A stretch of DNA of 64,000 nucleotides from Neolewinella aurantiaca. GTDB lineage: Bacteria; Bacteroidota; Bacteroidia; Chitinophagales; Saprospiraceae. The position numbers and the translations under genes were made by a program. This document shows positions 40,697-49,096 of this stretch, piece after piece. The notes under the pieces were generated by a model. It was not told where the DNA came from, did not search any database, and was given only the letters and a program-made list of their open reading frames with translations. Within the stretch, counting starts at the first letter, position 1. Every line of letters begins with the position of its first letter. Where the stretch lies: assembly GCF_008014675.1 (NCBI RefSeq), contig NZ_VOXD01000027.1, positions 29,011 through 93,010 of the forward strand, given 5' to 3'.

Positions 40697-40887
40697 CAGG
40701 GCTAACGCATAGGATTCGATTTCAAGCTTTTAGCTCGAAATTATAGTCACCGCCTAAGAGCTTGCAACCCAAAACGCGTAGCGTTTTTACTTGCCCATCC
40801 CCCGTGGGACCGCCGAAGGCAGCAGCGAAGCTCACGGGTTGGGGTGGGGATTTAAACACGGCTTAACTAGCCTATGCGTTAGCCCTG
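40697..40887. repeat. MITE-like element with 17-bp terminal inverted repeats
   Basis: CAGGGCTAACGCATAGG (40697-40713) is inverted exactly at 40871-40887, bounding 191 bp with no coding potential. Inside lies another inverted set (CCCATCCCCCGTG near 40795 and CACGGGTTGGGGTGGG near 40834). G-runs flank both ends, a possible short target duplication. Confidence 0.8.
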
Positions 40888-40921
40888 GGGGGGGGAGGCC
40901 TATCACCGAAGTTACCTTGTG

Positions 40922-42013
40922 TTAAGTATGTATTGACCCGGAACGCTGCCGCAGCGGGCCTCCGTTTCGGTCTCGGAAAACCATGATTATCTCCGAGACA
41001 AGGCTGGCGGCAATCTCCTCAGGAGATTCAGCGCCAATGTCGAGGCCAACCGGGGAGTAGAGATTAGGGAAGCTGAGCAGGTCGAACCCGGGAAGCTCTT
41101 TTGCCATGCTTTCAACCCTTTTGCGCGGTCCGAGCATACCAAGGTAGCGTGGTTGGCGGGGAAGAAAAACCTCCACCATCCGGCGGTCCCAGTCGTAATC
41201 ATGAGACATCAGCGCGATGGCGGTCGCTGCGTCTGGCCGGATCGTACCGGCTTCGCTGTAGTCCAGCAACTGATCGGCGAGGGTTTCCATCTCCCGGGTG
41301 AATTTCCGGCGCGCTCCGATCACGGTCGTTCGCCATCCGAGATGCCTGGCGGCACGAAGGGTAGGGGGGATGTCGTAATTAGTCCCGGAGATAACCAGGT
41401 GTATTTCGGGCTGCACGATTTCAAAAAGGACAGGCCGGACCTGGCCTTGTTCATCGCTGATTCTGGCAACTTTGCTTCTGCCGCCGGCGAGGTGGCGGGC
41501 GGCTTCTGTTTCCAGCGCAGCGGTTGGTACCCCGAGCTGTTCGGCCAGCGGAGCGAGGTCTCCGGTGCTGTAAACGCTGGGAGGAGGAGGTACATCGTCT
41601 TTCCCTTCCAGCAAACGGGCCAGGAGCACTGGCTCTCTCGTGTGGACGACTGTACGCAGGCGTTCGATCTCATTGCTCGGGTCACTGAAATCGAGTGGTA
41701 AAAACATGATTTTGATCCGTCCGTTACAACCCAGGCCGATCCCGATCACTTCATCTTCGCCGTCAAGGGTGTCGTAAATGTGGAAGGAGGGAGTATCGGA
41801 CAAAATTGCGGTGCGTGCCCGCCGGAGGGCATCACCTTCGAGGCAGCCTCCGCTGATGCCACCGATGTACCTGCCGTCGGACGCGACCAATAATCGGGCG
41901 CCTACCCGGCGGTAACTCGATTGCTCAACCTCCACTACCACCGCAAGGGCCGCAGAAGTATCATCGGCTTTCAGCCGGTCGTAAAGTTGGATGATTTGTC
42001 GGATTTCTTTCAC
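40922..42013 (-). CDS. XdhC/CoxI family molybdenum cofactor chaperone
   Basis: 363 residues from GTG at 42013 (KEIRQIIQLYDRL); the longest frame uses TTG at 42034, but a -7-like TCATTTTG (42039-42032 on the minus strand) overlaps that codon. The N-terminal XdhC/CoxI domain has SSYRRVGARLLV and ISGGCLEGD (Cys as in XdhC); the C-terminal Rossmann part follows. XdhC proteins bind molybdenum cofactor, promote its sulfuration and insert it into xanthine-dehydrogenase-type enzymes. No such enzyme is encoded here; the gene stands alone, which is common for the family. Confidence 0.85.
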   Translation of the reverse strand: MKEIRQIIQLYDRLKADDTSAALAVVVEVEQSSYRRVGARLLVASDGRYIGGISGGCLEGDALRRARTAILSDTPSFHIYDTLDGEDEVIGIGLGCNGRIKIMFLPLDFSDPSNEIERLRTVVHTREPVLLARLLEGKDDVPPPPSVYSTGDLAPLAEQLGVPTAALETEAARHLAGGRSKVARISDEQGQVRPVLFEIVQPEIHLVISGTNYDIPPTLRAARHLGWRTTVIGARRKFTREMETLADQLLDYSEAGTIRPDAATAIALMSHDYDWDRRMVEVFLPRQPRYLGMLGPRKRVESMAKELPGFDLLSFPNLYSPVGLDIGAESPEEIAASLVSEIIMVFRDRNGGPLRQRSGSIHT

Positions 42014-42150
42014 CGGGGCAAGATAATCAAGCAAAATGAGCCGGGTACAAGAGTTGTCTTTTTAACACCTGAGGAGGTACCGTTAGCAATCCTGGCTAAC
42101 GGGGTGAACCGGAAGCATACCACGGGGTGCGGATCGGAATGACATTCTGG

Positions 42151-42169
42151 GGCGCGGCCGCAGGTGCAA
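42151..42169 (-). repeat. dispersed 20-bp element, intergenic copy
   Basis: Exact core TTGCACCTGCGGCCGCGCC on the minus strand, in the divergent region between xdhC and the DUF6428 gene. Confidence 0.85.
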
Positions 42170-42280
42170 TGAACGTTTACAGAGCGGCGCTCCCTGGCAC
42201 CTCAGCCCGCTATGCACCCGCTGCCGCGCACCTTTTAGTGTCATAAAACAAGGTGGAACACAAGTTTTAACCGCAAAGAC

Positions 42281-42310
42281 TTGCACTTTAATAGCAATAT
42301 TGCTATATTG
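42281..42310 (+). promoter_or_regulatory. promoter and ArsR-type operator of the DUF6428-arsR operon
   Basis: TTG (42281-42283) and TATATTG (42304-42310) fit -33 and -7 elements with 20 nt between. A perfect 16-bp palindrome, ATAGCAATATTGCTAT (42291-42306), fills the spacer and overlaps the -7 box, the arrangement expected for an ArsR repressor operator. The downstream ArsR gene makes autoregulation likely. Confidence 0.75.
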
Positions 42311-42338
42311 CGTGTCAAAACCAATTAAATCCTTCACC

Positions 42339-42809
42339 ATGCGACTTACAGAAATCAAATCTTTCCTTGCTCCCCTCGATACGCTGCTCATTAATTTACC
42401 GGACGGAACCCGCGTTCCCGCCCATTTCCACGTTACGGAGGTAGGGAAGGTGACGAAGAACTTCATTGACTGCGGTGGAACGCTGCGCGACGAGAGTGTG
42501 GCCAACTTCCAGTTGTGGAGCGCTAACGATTACGACCACCGTCTGCACCCCGGAAAATTGATCTCTATCATTGAACTGGCCGAAAACAAACTCGGCCTGG
42601 GCGATCTGGAAATCGAAGTAGAATACCAGGGCGAAGACTCGATCGTTAAATACGACCTCGAAGCCCGCGACGGAGAACTTCATCTCGTTGGTAAAGCAAC
42701 CGCTTGCCTGGCAATGGATGCCTGCGGCATCCCCGAAAAGAAATCGGTAGACCTTTCCAACCTGGTTGCAACCGGAGGTGGCTGCACCCCCGGCGGCGGT
42801 TGTTGTTAG
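42339..42809 (+). CDS. DUF6428 family protein (arsenic-operon associated)
   Basis: 156 residues from the ATG before RLTEIKSF, 13 codons inside the longest frame. It has the DUF6428 features VPAHFHVTEVGKVTKNFIDCGG and FQLWSANDYDHRLHPGKL, with possible metal ligands His, Cys and Asp. The C-terminus ends in GGGCTPGGGCC, a Cys-rich tail. In Bacteroidota this family sits beside ArsR and arsenic or other metalloid genes; the biochemical role is not established. It is the first gene of a two-gene operon with the ArsR regulator, behind a palindromic operator. Confidence 0.82.
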   Translation: MRLTEIKSFLAPLDTLLINLPDGTRVPAHFHVTEVGKVTKNFIDCGGTLRDESVANFQLWSANDYDHRLHPGKLISIIELAENKLGLGDLEIEVEYQGEDSIVKYDLEARDGELHLVGKATACLAMDACGIPEKKSVDLSNLVATGGGCTPGGGCC

Positions 42810-42834
42810 TGGCCTTCGCTTCTCTCTGGTTAAC

Positions 42835-42873
42835 TGTCTTCAGGCCGAAACCTTATCTTTCAGCCTGAAGACA
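42835..42873 (+). other. intercistronic hairpin in the DUF6428-arsR operon
   Basis: TGTCTTCAGGC (42835-42845) pairs perfectly with GCCTGAAGACA (42863-42873) over a 17-nt loop. No T-run follows, so it may be a processing or attenuation hairpin that lowers arsR expression rather than a full terminator. Confidence 0.6.
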
Positions 42874-42931
42874 GGAATACCGCAATTTGATTAACCTTTC
42901 AACCTCCGGGTTGGAGCACTACCGCCGAACA

Positions 42932-43258
42932 ATGGGACTAACCAAGACCGATGCTTATACCGAAGAGCAAAACCGATTAGCTGACCTTTGCCGCGCGCTC
43001 GGCCATCCGGCCAGGATCGCTATTTTGCAGAAATTACTCTCTGCCGAGTGTTGTATCTGCCGTGATTTCACGGACGAGATCGACCTGTCTCAGCCGACTA
43101 TAAGTCGTCACCTCAAAGAACTGAAAGCCGCCGGACTGATCTCAGGCACGATTGAGGGCACTTCGGTGAGCTACTGCATCGATCCCGGCCGTTGGCGGGA
43201 AGTTCAGGGCCTCCTCAACGGAATGTTCAACTCTTTCAATATGGATGGTTGTTGTTAG
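42932..43258 (+). CDS. ArsR family metalloregulatory repressor
   Basis: 108 residues from the ATG before GLTKTDAY (the longer frame starts at a TTG). A winged helix-turn-helix protein with LGHPARIAILQKLL, the Cys cluster AECCICRDF and recognition helix SQPTISRHLKELKAAGLI. The Cys set near the start of the DNA-binding region fits trivalent arsenic/antimony sensing. The protein ends NMDGCC, echoing the GGCC end of the preceding gene; the two genes even share the 3' string GGTTGTTGTTAGTG. It should repress the operon via the palindrome at 42291-42306. Confidence 0.9.
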   Translation: MGLTKTDAYTEEQNRLADLCRALGHPARIAILQKLLSAECCICRDFTDEIDLSQPTISRHLKELKAAGLISGTIEGTSVSYCIDPGRWREVQGLLNGMFNSFNMDGCC

Positions 43259-43291
43259 TGCAGCAATAAGTTGCCTCTAGGTCTAAGGGCT

Positions 43292-45061
43292 CTATTCCCG
43301 CAGAAAGCGGAACCCCGTACGATATGGAAATACATCCATGATCTCACCCGCCTGGATGCGGCGCTTCAGGTCATTCCAGAAGTCTGCATCGAAGATCTCA
43401 CCGTGCTTGTCCCGCAGGTAGTTCAGGTTGGGGCCGGCCCGCATCAGAAAACCGGGGAACTCTTCGGGGAAAATATCGTTGGGCCGGACGCTGTACCAGG
43501 GCTGACTCGCCATTTCCTGTTCGTACGTTTTTGCTTCGGGAATGTGGCGGAAGTTGCAATCGGTAACCAGTTCTATCTCATCGTAGTCGTAAAAAACCAC
43601 GCGTTTCACGCGTGTAACCCCAAAGTTTTTCAGCAAAAGGTCTCCGGGGAAGATGTTGGCGGCTGCCAGTTGTTTGATGGCCCTGCCGTAGTCGCGCAGT
43701 GCTTTCTGAGCGTCAGCTTCTCCTGATTCTTCTATGTAAATATTCAACGGCGTCATCTTTTTCTCCACGTAGACGTGGTCGATCAGTACGGAGCCGTCAA
43801 TAATTTCAACTTTCGAGGCTGCGGTTTCTCTGAGTTCGGCAAGGCAATCGGGATCAAAGCGGTTTAGTGGCAGGCTTAGTTTTTCGAAGAGGTAGCTATC
43901 TGCCATCCGTCCTACCCGATCGTGGCGCTTTACGAGGTCGTACTTCTCTTTTACCACCTGGGGGGTTACCTGCTTTGGTGGAGCAAACTTATCTCTGATG
44001 ATTTTGAATACCATGTTGAGGCTCGGCATGGTGAATACGTACATAACCATTCCGGCAATACCCGGCGCAGTAACGAACCGCTCGACCGGAGCATTGGCCA
44101 GGCCGGGGGGCGCAGCATGATGCTTTTTGTCTGTGAGCCTGAAGTGACGGGTCAGCTCGCGGTAAAAGACGGTTTTGCCGTGCTTCTCGAAACCGATCGC
44201 GTTGTAAAGCTCACTCATCGCCTTGGTGGGCATGAAGGTTTTCAGGAAGTCCACCATATCGCTTGGAACGGTAATGTCGGCGAGGAAGTACGACCGGTGA
44301 TAGCTGAAAATGGATGTAACCTGATCGGATTCCAGCAGGAGTGCATCGATGAGAATGCCCCGGCCGTCGGGGTGCAAAAGTGGAAGAATGAAGGGGTGAA
44401 CGGATCCATCCTTGAGGAACCGACCTACGATATAGGCCGATTTGTTGCGGTAAAAAAGCGAAGTGAGTATTTCGAGCCTGTCGTCAGGAGACCGGCCGCC
44501 GAGTAAATCGATGTGGTGCTGCCACCGGTCAGCTACAAGCCTGAGGTCGGCTTTTTGATCGTCCCATTCTGCATTGAAGCGGAAGTGGTCGAGCATTTCC
44601 GCGAGGATGTCGTTGAGGTCACGCGAGCCCAGGTTGTAGTCGTAACTGATGGTGGCGTGCCCCTGGTATTCGCGGTAAGAGCCGGTGCGGGAAACGAACA
44701 TCAGCTCCTTACTGGCGCCAACTTTATGAAAGTGACGATAGACGGAATTGTAGAAGGTTTCGGCAATGTTGCGGGTGTTGAAGTGAGCAATCTCTTCGGC
44801 GAATGAAGCCTTGACTTCGGCCCAGAAAGACGCATCTGCGGGAAAGTCCTTTAGCAGGCTTGCTACTTCTTTGGTCGTTTCGTCTACGTCTTCGCGGTAA
44901 AGATCAATGCGGCTTTTGGCATCGTCCTGAATACCGTGCCAGTCGCGTTGTTCAAAACGGATGCGGGCTCTTTTAGTGATGAGCTTGAACCGGTAATAGT
45001 AGTCCATATAACCCATCAGTATCTTGTGGGTGGCATCGTAATGTTTGAGGGAGTGGAACAT
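43292..45061 (-). CDS. aceK: isocitrate dehydrogenase kinase/phosphatase AceK
   Basis: A 589-residue bifunctional enzyme that phosphorylates and dephosphorylates isocitrate dehydrogenase to steer carbon into the glyoxylate shunt. Length and motifs match the proteobacterial family: the ATP-site loop VTAPGIAGMVMYVFTMPS followed by FKIIRDKF, and the catalytic FPGDLLLKNFGVTR with FYDYDEI. AceK-type proteins are best known in Proteobacteria and less common in Bacteroidota, so horizontal origin is possible. It follows a sulfatase gene on the complementary orientation with an 8-bp gap (sulfatase downstream on the same strand), so the two could be co-transcribed. No aceA/aceB or icd is in the window. 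Confidence 0.93.
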   Translation of the reverse strand: MFHSLKHYDATHKILMGYMDYYYRFKLITKRARIRFEQRDWHGIQDDAKSRIDLYREDVDETTKEVASLLKDFPADASFWAEVKASFAEEIAHFNTRNIAETFYNSVYRHFHKVGASKELMFVSRTGSYREYQGHATISYDYNLGSRDLNDILAEMLDHFRFNAEWDDQKADLRLVADRWQHHIDLLGGRSPDDRLEILTSLFYRNKSAYIVGRFLKDGSVHPFILPLLHPDGRGILIDALLLESDQVTSIFSYHRSYFLADITVPSDMVDFLKTFMPTKAMSELYNAIGFEKHGKTVFYRELTRHFRLTDKKHHAAPPGLANAPVERFVTAPGIAGMVMYVFTMPSLNMVFKIIRDKFAPPKQVTPQVVKEKYDLVKRHDRVGRMADSYLFEKLSLPLNRFDPDCLAELRETAASKVEIIDGSVLIDHVYVEKKMTPLNIYIEESGEADAQKALRDYGRAIKQLAAANIFPGDLLLKNFGVTRVKRVVFYDYDEIELVTDCNFRHIPEAKTYEQEMASQPWYSVRPNDIFPEEFPGFLMRAGPNLNYLRDKHGEIFDADFWNDLKRRIQAGEIMDVFPYRTGFRFLRE

Positions 45062-45069
45062 GTCGTTTT

Positions 45070-46587
45070 TTACTGGTAATCCTGCAGGTGTAAGGTAAGG
45101 GTATCGCTCACTTCCCGTTGTAGTTGTTGCAGACCAGCGAAGAGCTCAGCCACGCGTTCGGGGTGTGCTGCTGCGAGGTCATTCATTTCTGCGGGGTCTG
45201 CGTTCAGGTCGTAGAGGGCGAGTCTGGGTACCCGGGGGTACAAGATGAGTTTGAAACCATCTTTCCGGATGCTGCGCTGAACGAAGATATAGCTTCCGTA
45301 AACTGCGTCGAGGCCCTTCTCTTCGCCGTTGATGAGCGGCAGAAGTGAGTTGAAATCTACGTAGTCGGGTTTTTCGATACCGGCGAGGTCGAGCGCGGTG
45401 GCCATCACATCCTGCAGGTACACGTCCTGATCGTTTGTGGCTCCTGCAGGGATGCCGGGGCCACAGATTATGAGGGGGACCCGGACGCTGTGCTCATACA
45501 GGCTTTGTTTTCCCATCAGCCCGTGGCGGCCCATGGCCAGCCCGTGGTCCGATGTGAACATGATAACGGTATTGTCGGCTTTGCCTGATTTTTCCAGAGC
45601 TGAGAGGATGCGGCCTACCTGCGTGTCGAGGTGGGTAATCAGGGCGTAGTATTCGGCTTTGTGGGTACGGACGGCAAACTCGGTACGTGGATAAGGAGCC
45701 AAAGCTTCGTCGCGCAGGGTTGCGCCGTTACCGATAGCTTCTTTATCGGGGTGAACGGGTTGGAAGTTAACGGGGATGGTCAGTTCTCCGGGGGTGTATT
45801 TAGCGAGGTACTCCGCCGGGGCCTGCTTCGGGTCGTGGGGCGCGTTGAAGGCGAGGTACATAAAGAATGGTCGCTCGTCGGTCGCTGCTTTTTTCAGGAA
45901 GGCTTCGCCTTCGTCGGCAACCACTTCACTCCAGTGTTTTCCGCCTTCCCAATAGCCTCCGAATTTAGGGTCGCTGGGGTCGTAGCTGTCGTCCGTTTCA
46001 CTTAGCGGGCGGTTGTAACCCGGCGGGAGAACGGCCGCAACGGAATCTCTGGGCGGATGACCGTCATGACGCTTGAACAACTGATGGAGTTTGCGACCGT
46101 TGAACCCATCGGAAGGCATCCCTTTGCGTACGTGACCGACGTGCTCGAAGCTTAGTGCGGGGTTGACGCTCACGTGCCATTTCCCCGCCATGTAGGTTCC
46201 GTAGCCAGCTTCGTTCATGAGGTTGCCCCAGAGTTGGGAGACGGTGGATCTATCGCCCTTTTGCCAGGTTTTGTCCAGTTCTCTGGCGCGCCAGACGGAC
46301 CGGCCCGAATTCAGCATAGCCCGGCTGGCCGCGCATACCGCCCCGTTCCACGCGCCCATGTTGTAGGCGTGGGTGAAGGTGGTGCCGGTGTTCACCAACC
46401 GGTCCAGGTTAGGGGTGATGATTTCGTCGTTGCCCAAAGCGTGGAGGGCCGTATATGTTTGGTCATCTGTGAAAATGAACAGGATATTGGGGCGTTCAGG
46501 CCGATTGCCGGGCTGGTTTTTATCGCTACAGCCACTAAGCAGAGCGAGGAAGACCAGGGCGCTGAACGCAGGTGCAAGGTTTCTCAT
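45070..46587 (-). CDS. S1 family sulfatase lipoprotein
   Basis: 505 residues from the ATG before RNLAPAF; the longer frame reads through a dispersed-element copy and is not credible. The lipobox is LLSGC (Cys20). Metal ligands FTDDQTYTALHALGN, active-site signature CAASR (Cys85, formylglycine precursor; Ala in place of Pro is a known variant), KWHVS, MFTSDHGLAMGRHGLMGKQSLYE. This resembles iduronate-2-sulfatase/choline-sulfatase-like S1 subfamilies. It is 8 bp downstream of aceK's start side and lies away from the main PUL, so it may act on the same or another sulfated glycan. Confidence 0.87.
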   Translation of the reverse strand: MRNLAPAFSALVFLALLSGCSDKNQPGNRPERPNILFIFTDDQTYTALHALGNDEIITPNLDRLVNTGTTFTHAYNMGAWNGAVCAASRAMLNSGRSVWRARELDKTWQKGDRSTVSQLWGNLMNEAGYGTYMAGKWHVSVNPALSFEHVGHVRKGMPSDGFNGRKLHQLFKRHDGHPPRDSVAAVLPPGYNRPLSETDDSYDPSDPKFGGYWEGGKHWSEVVADEGEAFLKKAATDERPFFMYLAFNAPHDPKQAPAEYLAKYTPGELTIPVNFQPVHPDKEAIGNGATLRDEALAPYPRTEFAVRTHKAEYYALITHLDTQVGRILSALEKSGKADNTVIMFTSDHGLAMGRHGLMGKQSLYEHSVRVPLIICGPGIPAGATNDQDVYLQDVMATALDLAGIEKPDYVDFNSLLPLINGEEKGLDAVYGSYIFVQRSIRKDGFKLILYPRVPRLALYDLNADPAEMNDLAAAHPERVAELFAGLQQLQREVSDTLTLHLQDYQ

Positions 46588-46682
46588 TATGAAAAGCATG
46601 ATTGAGTAAAAGACACAACATAAGACTTTGCCCCCGAAGGAGCCGGGCCGCTGGACAATGCTGGCCTTTTTTGAGACGTTTG

Positions 46683-46701
46683 TTGCACCTGCGGCCGCGC
46701 C
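46683..46701 (+). repeat. dispersed 20-bp element, intergenic copy
   Basis: Exact core copy in the divergent region between the sulfatase and cystathionine beta-synthase genes. A relaxed inverted copy (46558-46577, GGCGCTGAACGCAGGTGCAA) lies in the sulfatase signal-peptide codons. Confidence 0.85.
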
Positions 46702-46781
46702 TTGTGCTGCCCCTGATTCTCCTGATTCGGTATTATTCCGGGAGGCAACCGGTGTTACTACCAACTACCGTTCTATCTGCC

Positions 46782-46789
46782 TACCTTTG
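46782..46789 (+). promoter_or_regulatory. -7 element of the cystathionine beta-synthase gene
   Basis: TACCTTTG matches TAnnTTTG exactly and ends 23 nt before the ATG at 46813. No clear TTG is found at -33. Confidence 0.5.
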
Positions 46790-46812
46790 CTCTCCCTAAC
46801 CTAAAGAACCAA

Positions 46813-48171
46813 ATGGACGTTAAAAATAATATTCTCGAAACCATCGGCAACACGCCTATGGTACAGCTCAATAAAGTAACCAGTGAGTTGCCCTGCCGCG
46901 TGCTGATGAAGGTGGAAACCTTCAACCCCGGCCATTCCATCAAGGACCGCATGGGCCTGAAAATGGTGGAAGACGCCGAAGCAGATGGCCGCCTGAAACC
47001 CGGCGGCACCATCATTGAGTGTACCTCTGGTAACACCGGTATGGGCCTCGCCCTCGCCGGCTGTGTGAAGGGCTACCGGTGCATCTTTACTACCTCCGAC
47101 AAGCAGAGTAAAGAAAAATTCGACATCCTCCGCGCCATGGGCGCCGAAGTGATCGTTTGTCCCACCAACGTTACCCCGGACGATCCCCGCAGCTACTACT
47201 CCGTAGCTGAGCGCCTGAGCAAAGAAATTCCGAACAGCTACTGGTTCAATCAGTACGATAACCTGAGCAACCGCAAGGCCCACTACGAAAGCACCGGCCC
47301 GGAAATCTGGAAACAAACCGACGGCAAAATCACCCACATGATCGTGGGCGTAGGAACCGGTGGAACCATCTCCGGCACCGGGAAATACCTCAAAGAACAG
47401 AACCCCGACGTCAAAATCTGGGGCGTAGACACCTACGGCTCCGTCTTCAAAAAGTACCACGAAACGGGTGAATTCGACGAAAAAGAAATCTACCCTTATA
47501 TCACCGAAGGAATCGGCGAAGACATCCTGCCCAAAAACGTCGATTTCGACGTTATCGACCACTTCGAGAAAGTAACGGACAAGGACGGTGCCGTAATGGC
47601 CCGTCGCCTCGCCCGCGAGGAAGGTCTGCTGCTGGGCTACTCGGCGGGAAGCGCCGTCGCCGGTCTGCTGCAAATGAAGGACGAACTCAGGCCCGACGAC
47701 CTGGTCGTCGTGGTTATCCACGACCACGGAAGTCGCTACGTCGGGAAACTGTACAACGATAACTGGATGCGGGAGCGCGGGTTCCTGGATACCGAACTCC
47801 GGGTCCGTGACCTTGTCGCACTAAAGAAAGACGCCGCCTTTGCCGGGATCGAGCAAAGCGCCACGGTTCGTGAGGCCCTGAAGATGATGAAGGAGCACGA
47901 GTTCAGCCAGATGCCGGTCGTAAATGGCGATGAATCGGTTGGATCAATTATTGAGACCGATGTGCTTAACTTCCTGCTGGCCAATCCAATGGAGAATGCG
48001 GAGAAGCCGGTCTCTGAGATTATGCGTAAGCCTTTCCCGGAGGTGAGTACGGATATGTCACTGTCTGAACTCGGCAAGCACATCACCAAAGAAAACCCGG
48101 CTGTAATCACTACCGATCGTTCCGGTAAGAAGATTCTGGTGGCACAGTACGACATCCTGCAGGCAATCTAA
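46813..48171 (+). CDS. pyridoxal-phosphate cystathionine beta-synthase with CBS domains
   Basis: Condenses homocysteine with serine to cystathionine, or acts as a cysteine synthase. The 452 residues comprise a PLP fold II catalytic part (~1-320) with Lys44 in PGHSIKDRMG and the PLP-phosphate loop GVGTGGTISGTG, and a C-terminal CBS-domain pair (~335-452; REALKMMKEHEFSQMPVVN). The architecture equals eukaryotic CBS without the haem region. Monocistronic; a strong terminator follows. Confidence 0.93.
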   Translation: MDVKNNILETIGNTPMVQLNKVTSELPCRVLMKVETFNPGHSIKDRMGLKMVEDAEADGRLKPGGTIIECTSGNTGMGLALAGCVKGYRCIFTTSDKQSKEKFDILRAMGAEVIVCPTNVTPDDPRSYYSVAERLSKEIPNSYWFNQYDNLSNRKAHYESTGPEIWKQTDGKITHMIVGVGTGGTISGTGKYLKEQNPDVKIWGVDTYGSVFKKYHETGEFDEKEIYPYITEGIGEDILPKNVDFDVIDHFEKVTDKDGAVMARRLAREEGLLLGYSAGSAVAGLLQMKDELRPDDLVVVVIHDHGSRYVGKLYNDNWMRERGFLDTELRVRDLVALKKDAAFAGIEQSATVREALKMMKEHEFSQMPVVNGDESVGSIIETDVLNFLLANPMENAEKPVSEIMRKPFPEVSTDMSLSELGKHITKENPAVITTDRSGKKILVAQYDILQAI

Positions 48172-48195
48172 AAAGTCGTTTCTGAGATGATCCGT

Positions 48196-48250
48196 AAGCG
48201 TTTAGTCCCGGGCGTCAGTCAATGGCTGCCCGGGGCTAAACGCTTTTTTT
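48196..48250. terminator. strong bidirectional terminator
   Basis: AAGCGTTTAGTCCCGGGC pairs with the complementary arm (48228-48245) with a single bulge across a 14-nt loop, followed by T7. It ends the cystathionine synthase transcript; its right arm overlaps the last codons of the converging phosphatase gene. Confidence 0.9.
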
Positions 48251-48895
48251 GTGTTCAGCCAGGGCTGAACCCTCACAGAATTTAACGAATGCTCCCTTAC
48301 CTGTATCGAGGTTCAGAGCGGTCAGGTAGCCCATTCCTTTGTAGGAGTGTGCACACCCCGAATCGATGCAGACCCGTTGGGCCGTCTGCATATTCTCGAT
48401 TCCGAATTTGACGGAGTTCACCGGTTCCGGCGTATGGCCATGAACGATGATGCGGTCGCCGAGCCAGTCGCGGTCTGTCTCTTCGTACCAATACCGGATC
48501 CAGAGCATATCGTAGGTCGCGTCCAGTGGGTCTTCTGCCCGGAAATTCAGGCCGGCATGAACAAGGATGTACCCCGGCGTTTCGTGGTAATAATCGAGAC
48601 TCAGCATCCAGCGGCAGACCTCCTGGTGCCGGCTAATGGGGACAACACCGGAGTGCTCGCCCCGGCCCACCTCATTGATGAACATTTGCTCGTGGTTGCC
48701 ACGCAGGCATTTCACTTTGTAGCCTTCTGCCTGCAACTCCCAGATGTGCTCGATCACTCCCATACCATCCGGCCCCTTGTCGATATAATCACCGAGCAGA
48801 AAGAGTTCGTCTTCTCTGCTGAAATTGATTTCGTGGAGCAGTGTTCTAAAGGTGGCCGGGCAGCCGTGGATGTCGGAAATAGCGTAACGGGGCAT
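48236..48895 (-). CDS. PPP family metallophosphatase (serine/threonine phosphatase-like)
   Basis: A 219-residue metallophosphoesterase with the canonical motifs ISDIHG, GDYIDKGPDG, RGNHE, VHAG and HGHTPE, i.e. the dinuclear metal site of the PPP family (lambda phosphatase or ApaH-like). It probably dephosphorylates proteins or a small phosphorylated metabolite; the substrate cannot be told. It is monocistronic and its 3' end overlaps the preceding terminator hairpin. Confidence 0.9.
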   Translation of the reverse strand: MPRYAISDIHGCPATFRTLLHEINFSREDELFLLGDYIDKGPDGMGVIEHIWELQAEGYKVKCLRGNHEQMFINEVGRGEHSGVVPISRHQEVCRWMLSLDYYHETPGYILVHAGLNFRAEDPLDATYDMLWIRYWYEETDRDWLGDRIIVHGHTPEPVNSVKFGIENMQTAQRVCIDSGCAHSYKGMGYLTALNLDTGKGAFVKFCEGSALAEHKKSV

Positions 48896-49096
48896 ATGTG
48901 TGGCTTGGGTTGCGCTTTTAAAAACGATGCATCGGGGGAGATTGGTTGCGTCGGGATTTAAAAGTCTACCACAAACGTGTAAAGGCTGGCTGCTACTGGT
49001 TTTTCCGCGTACAAAGTCGGTAGGAGCTTATTAGTTTGGCTTACGGCCCGGTTGCAGTACCGGGCGACTTTATTCATCTCTGCTAATAACTCGATC

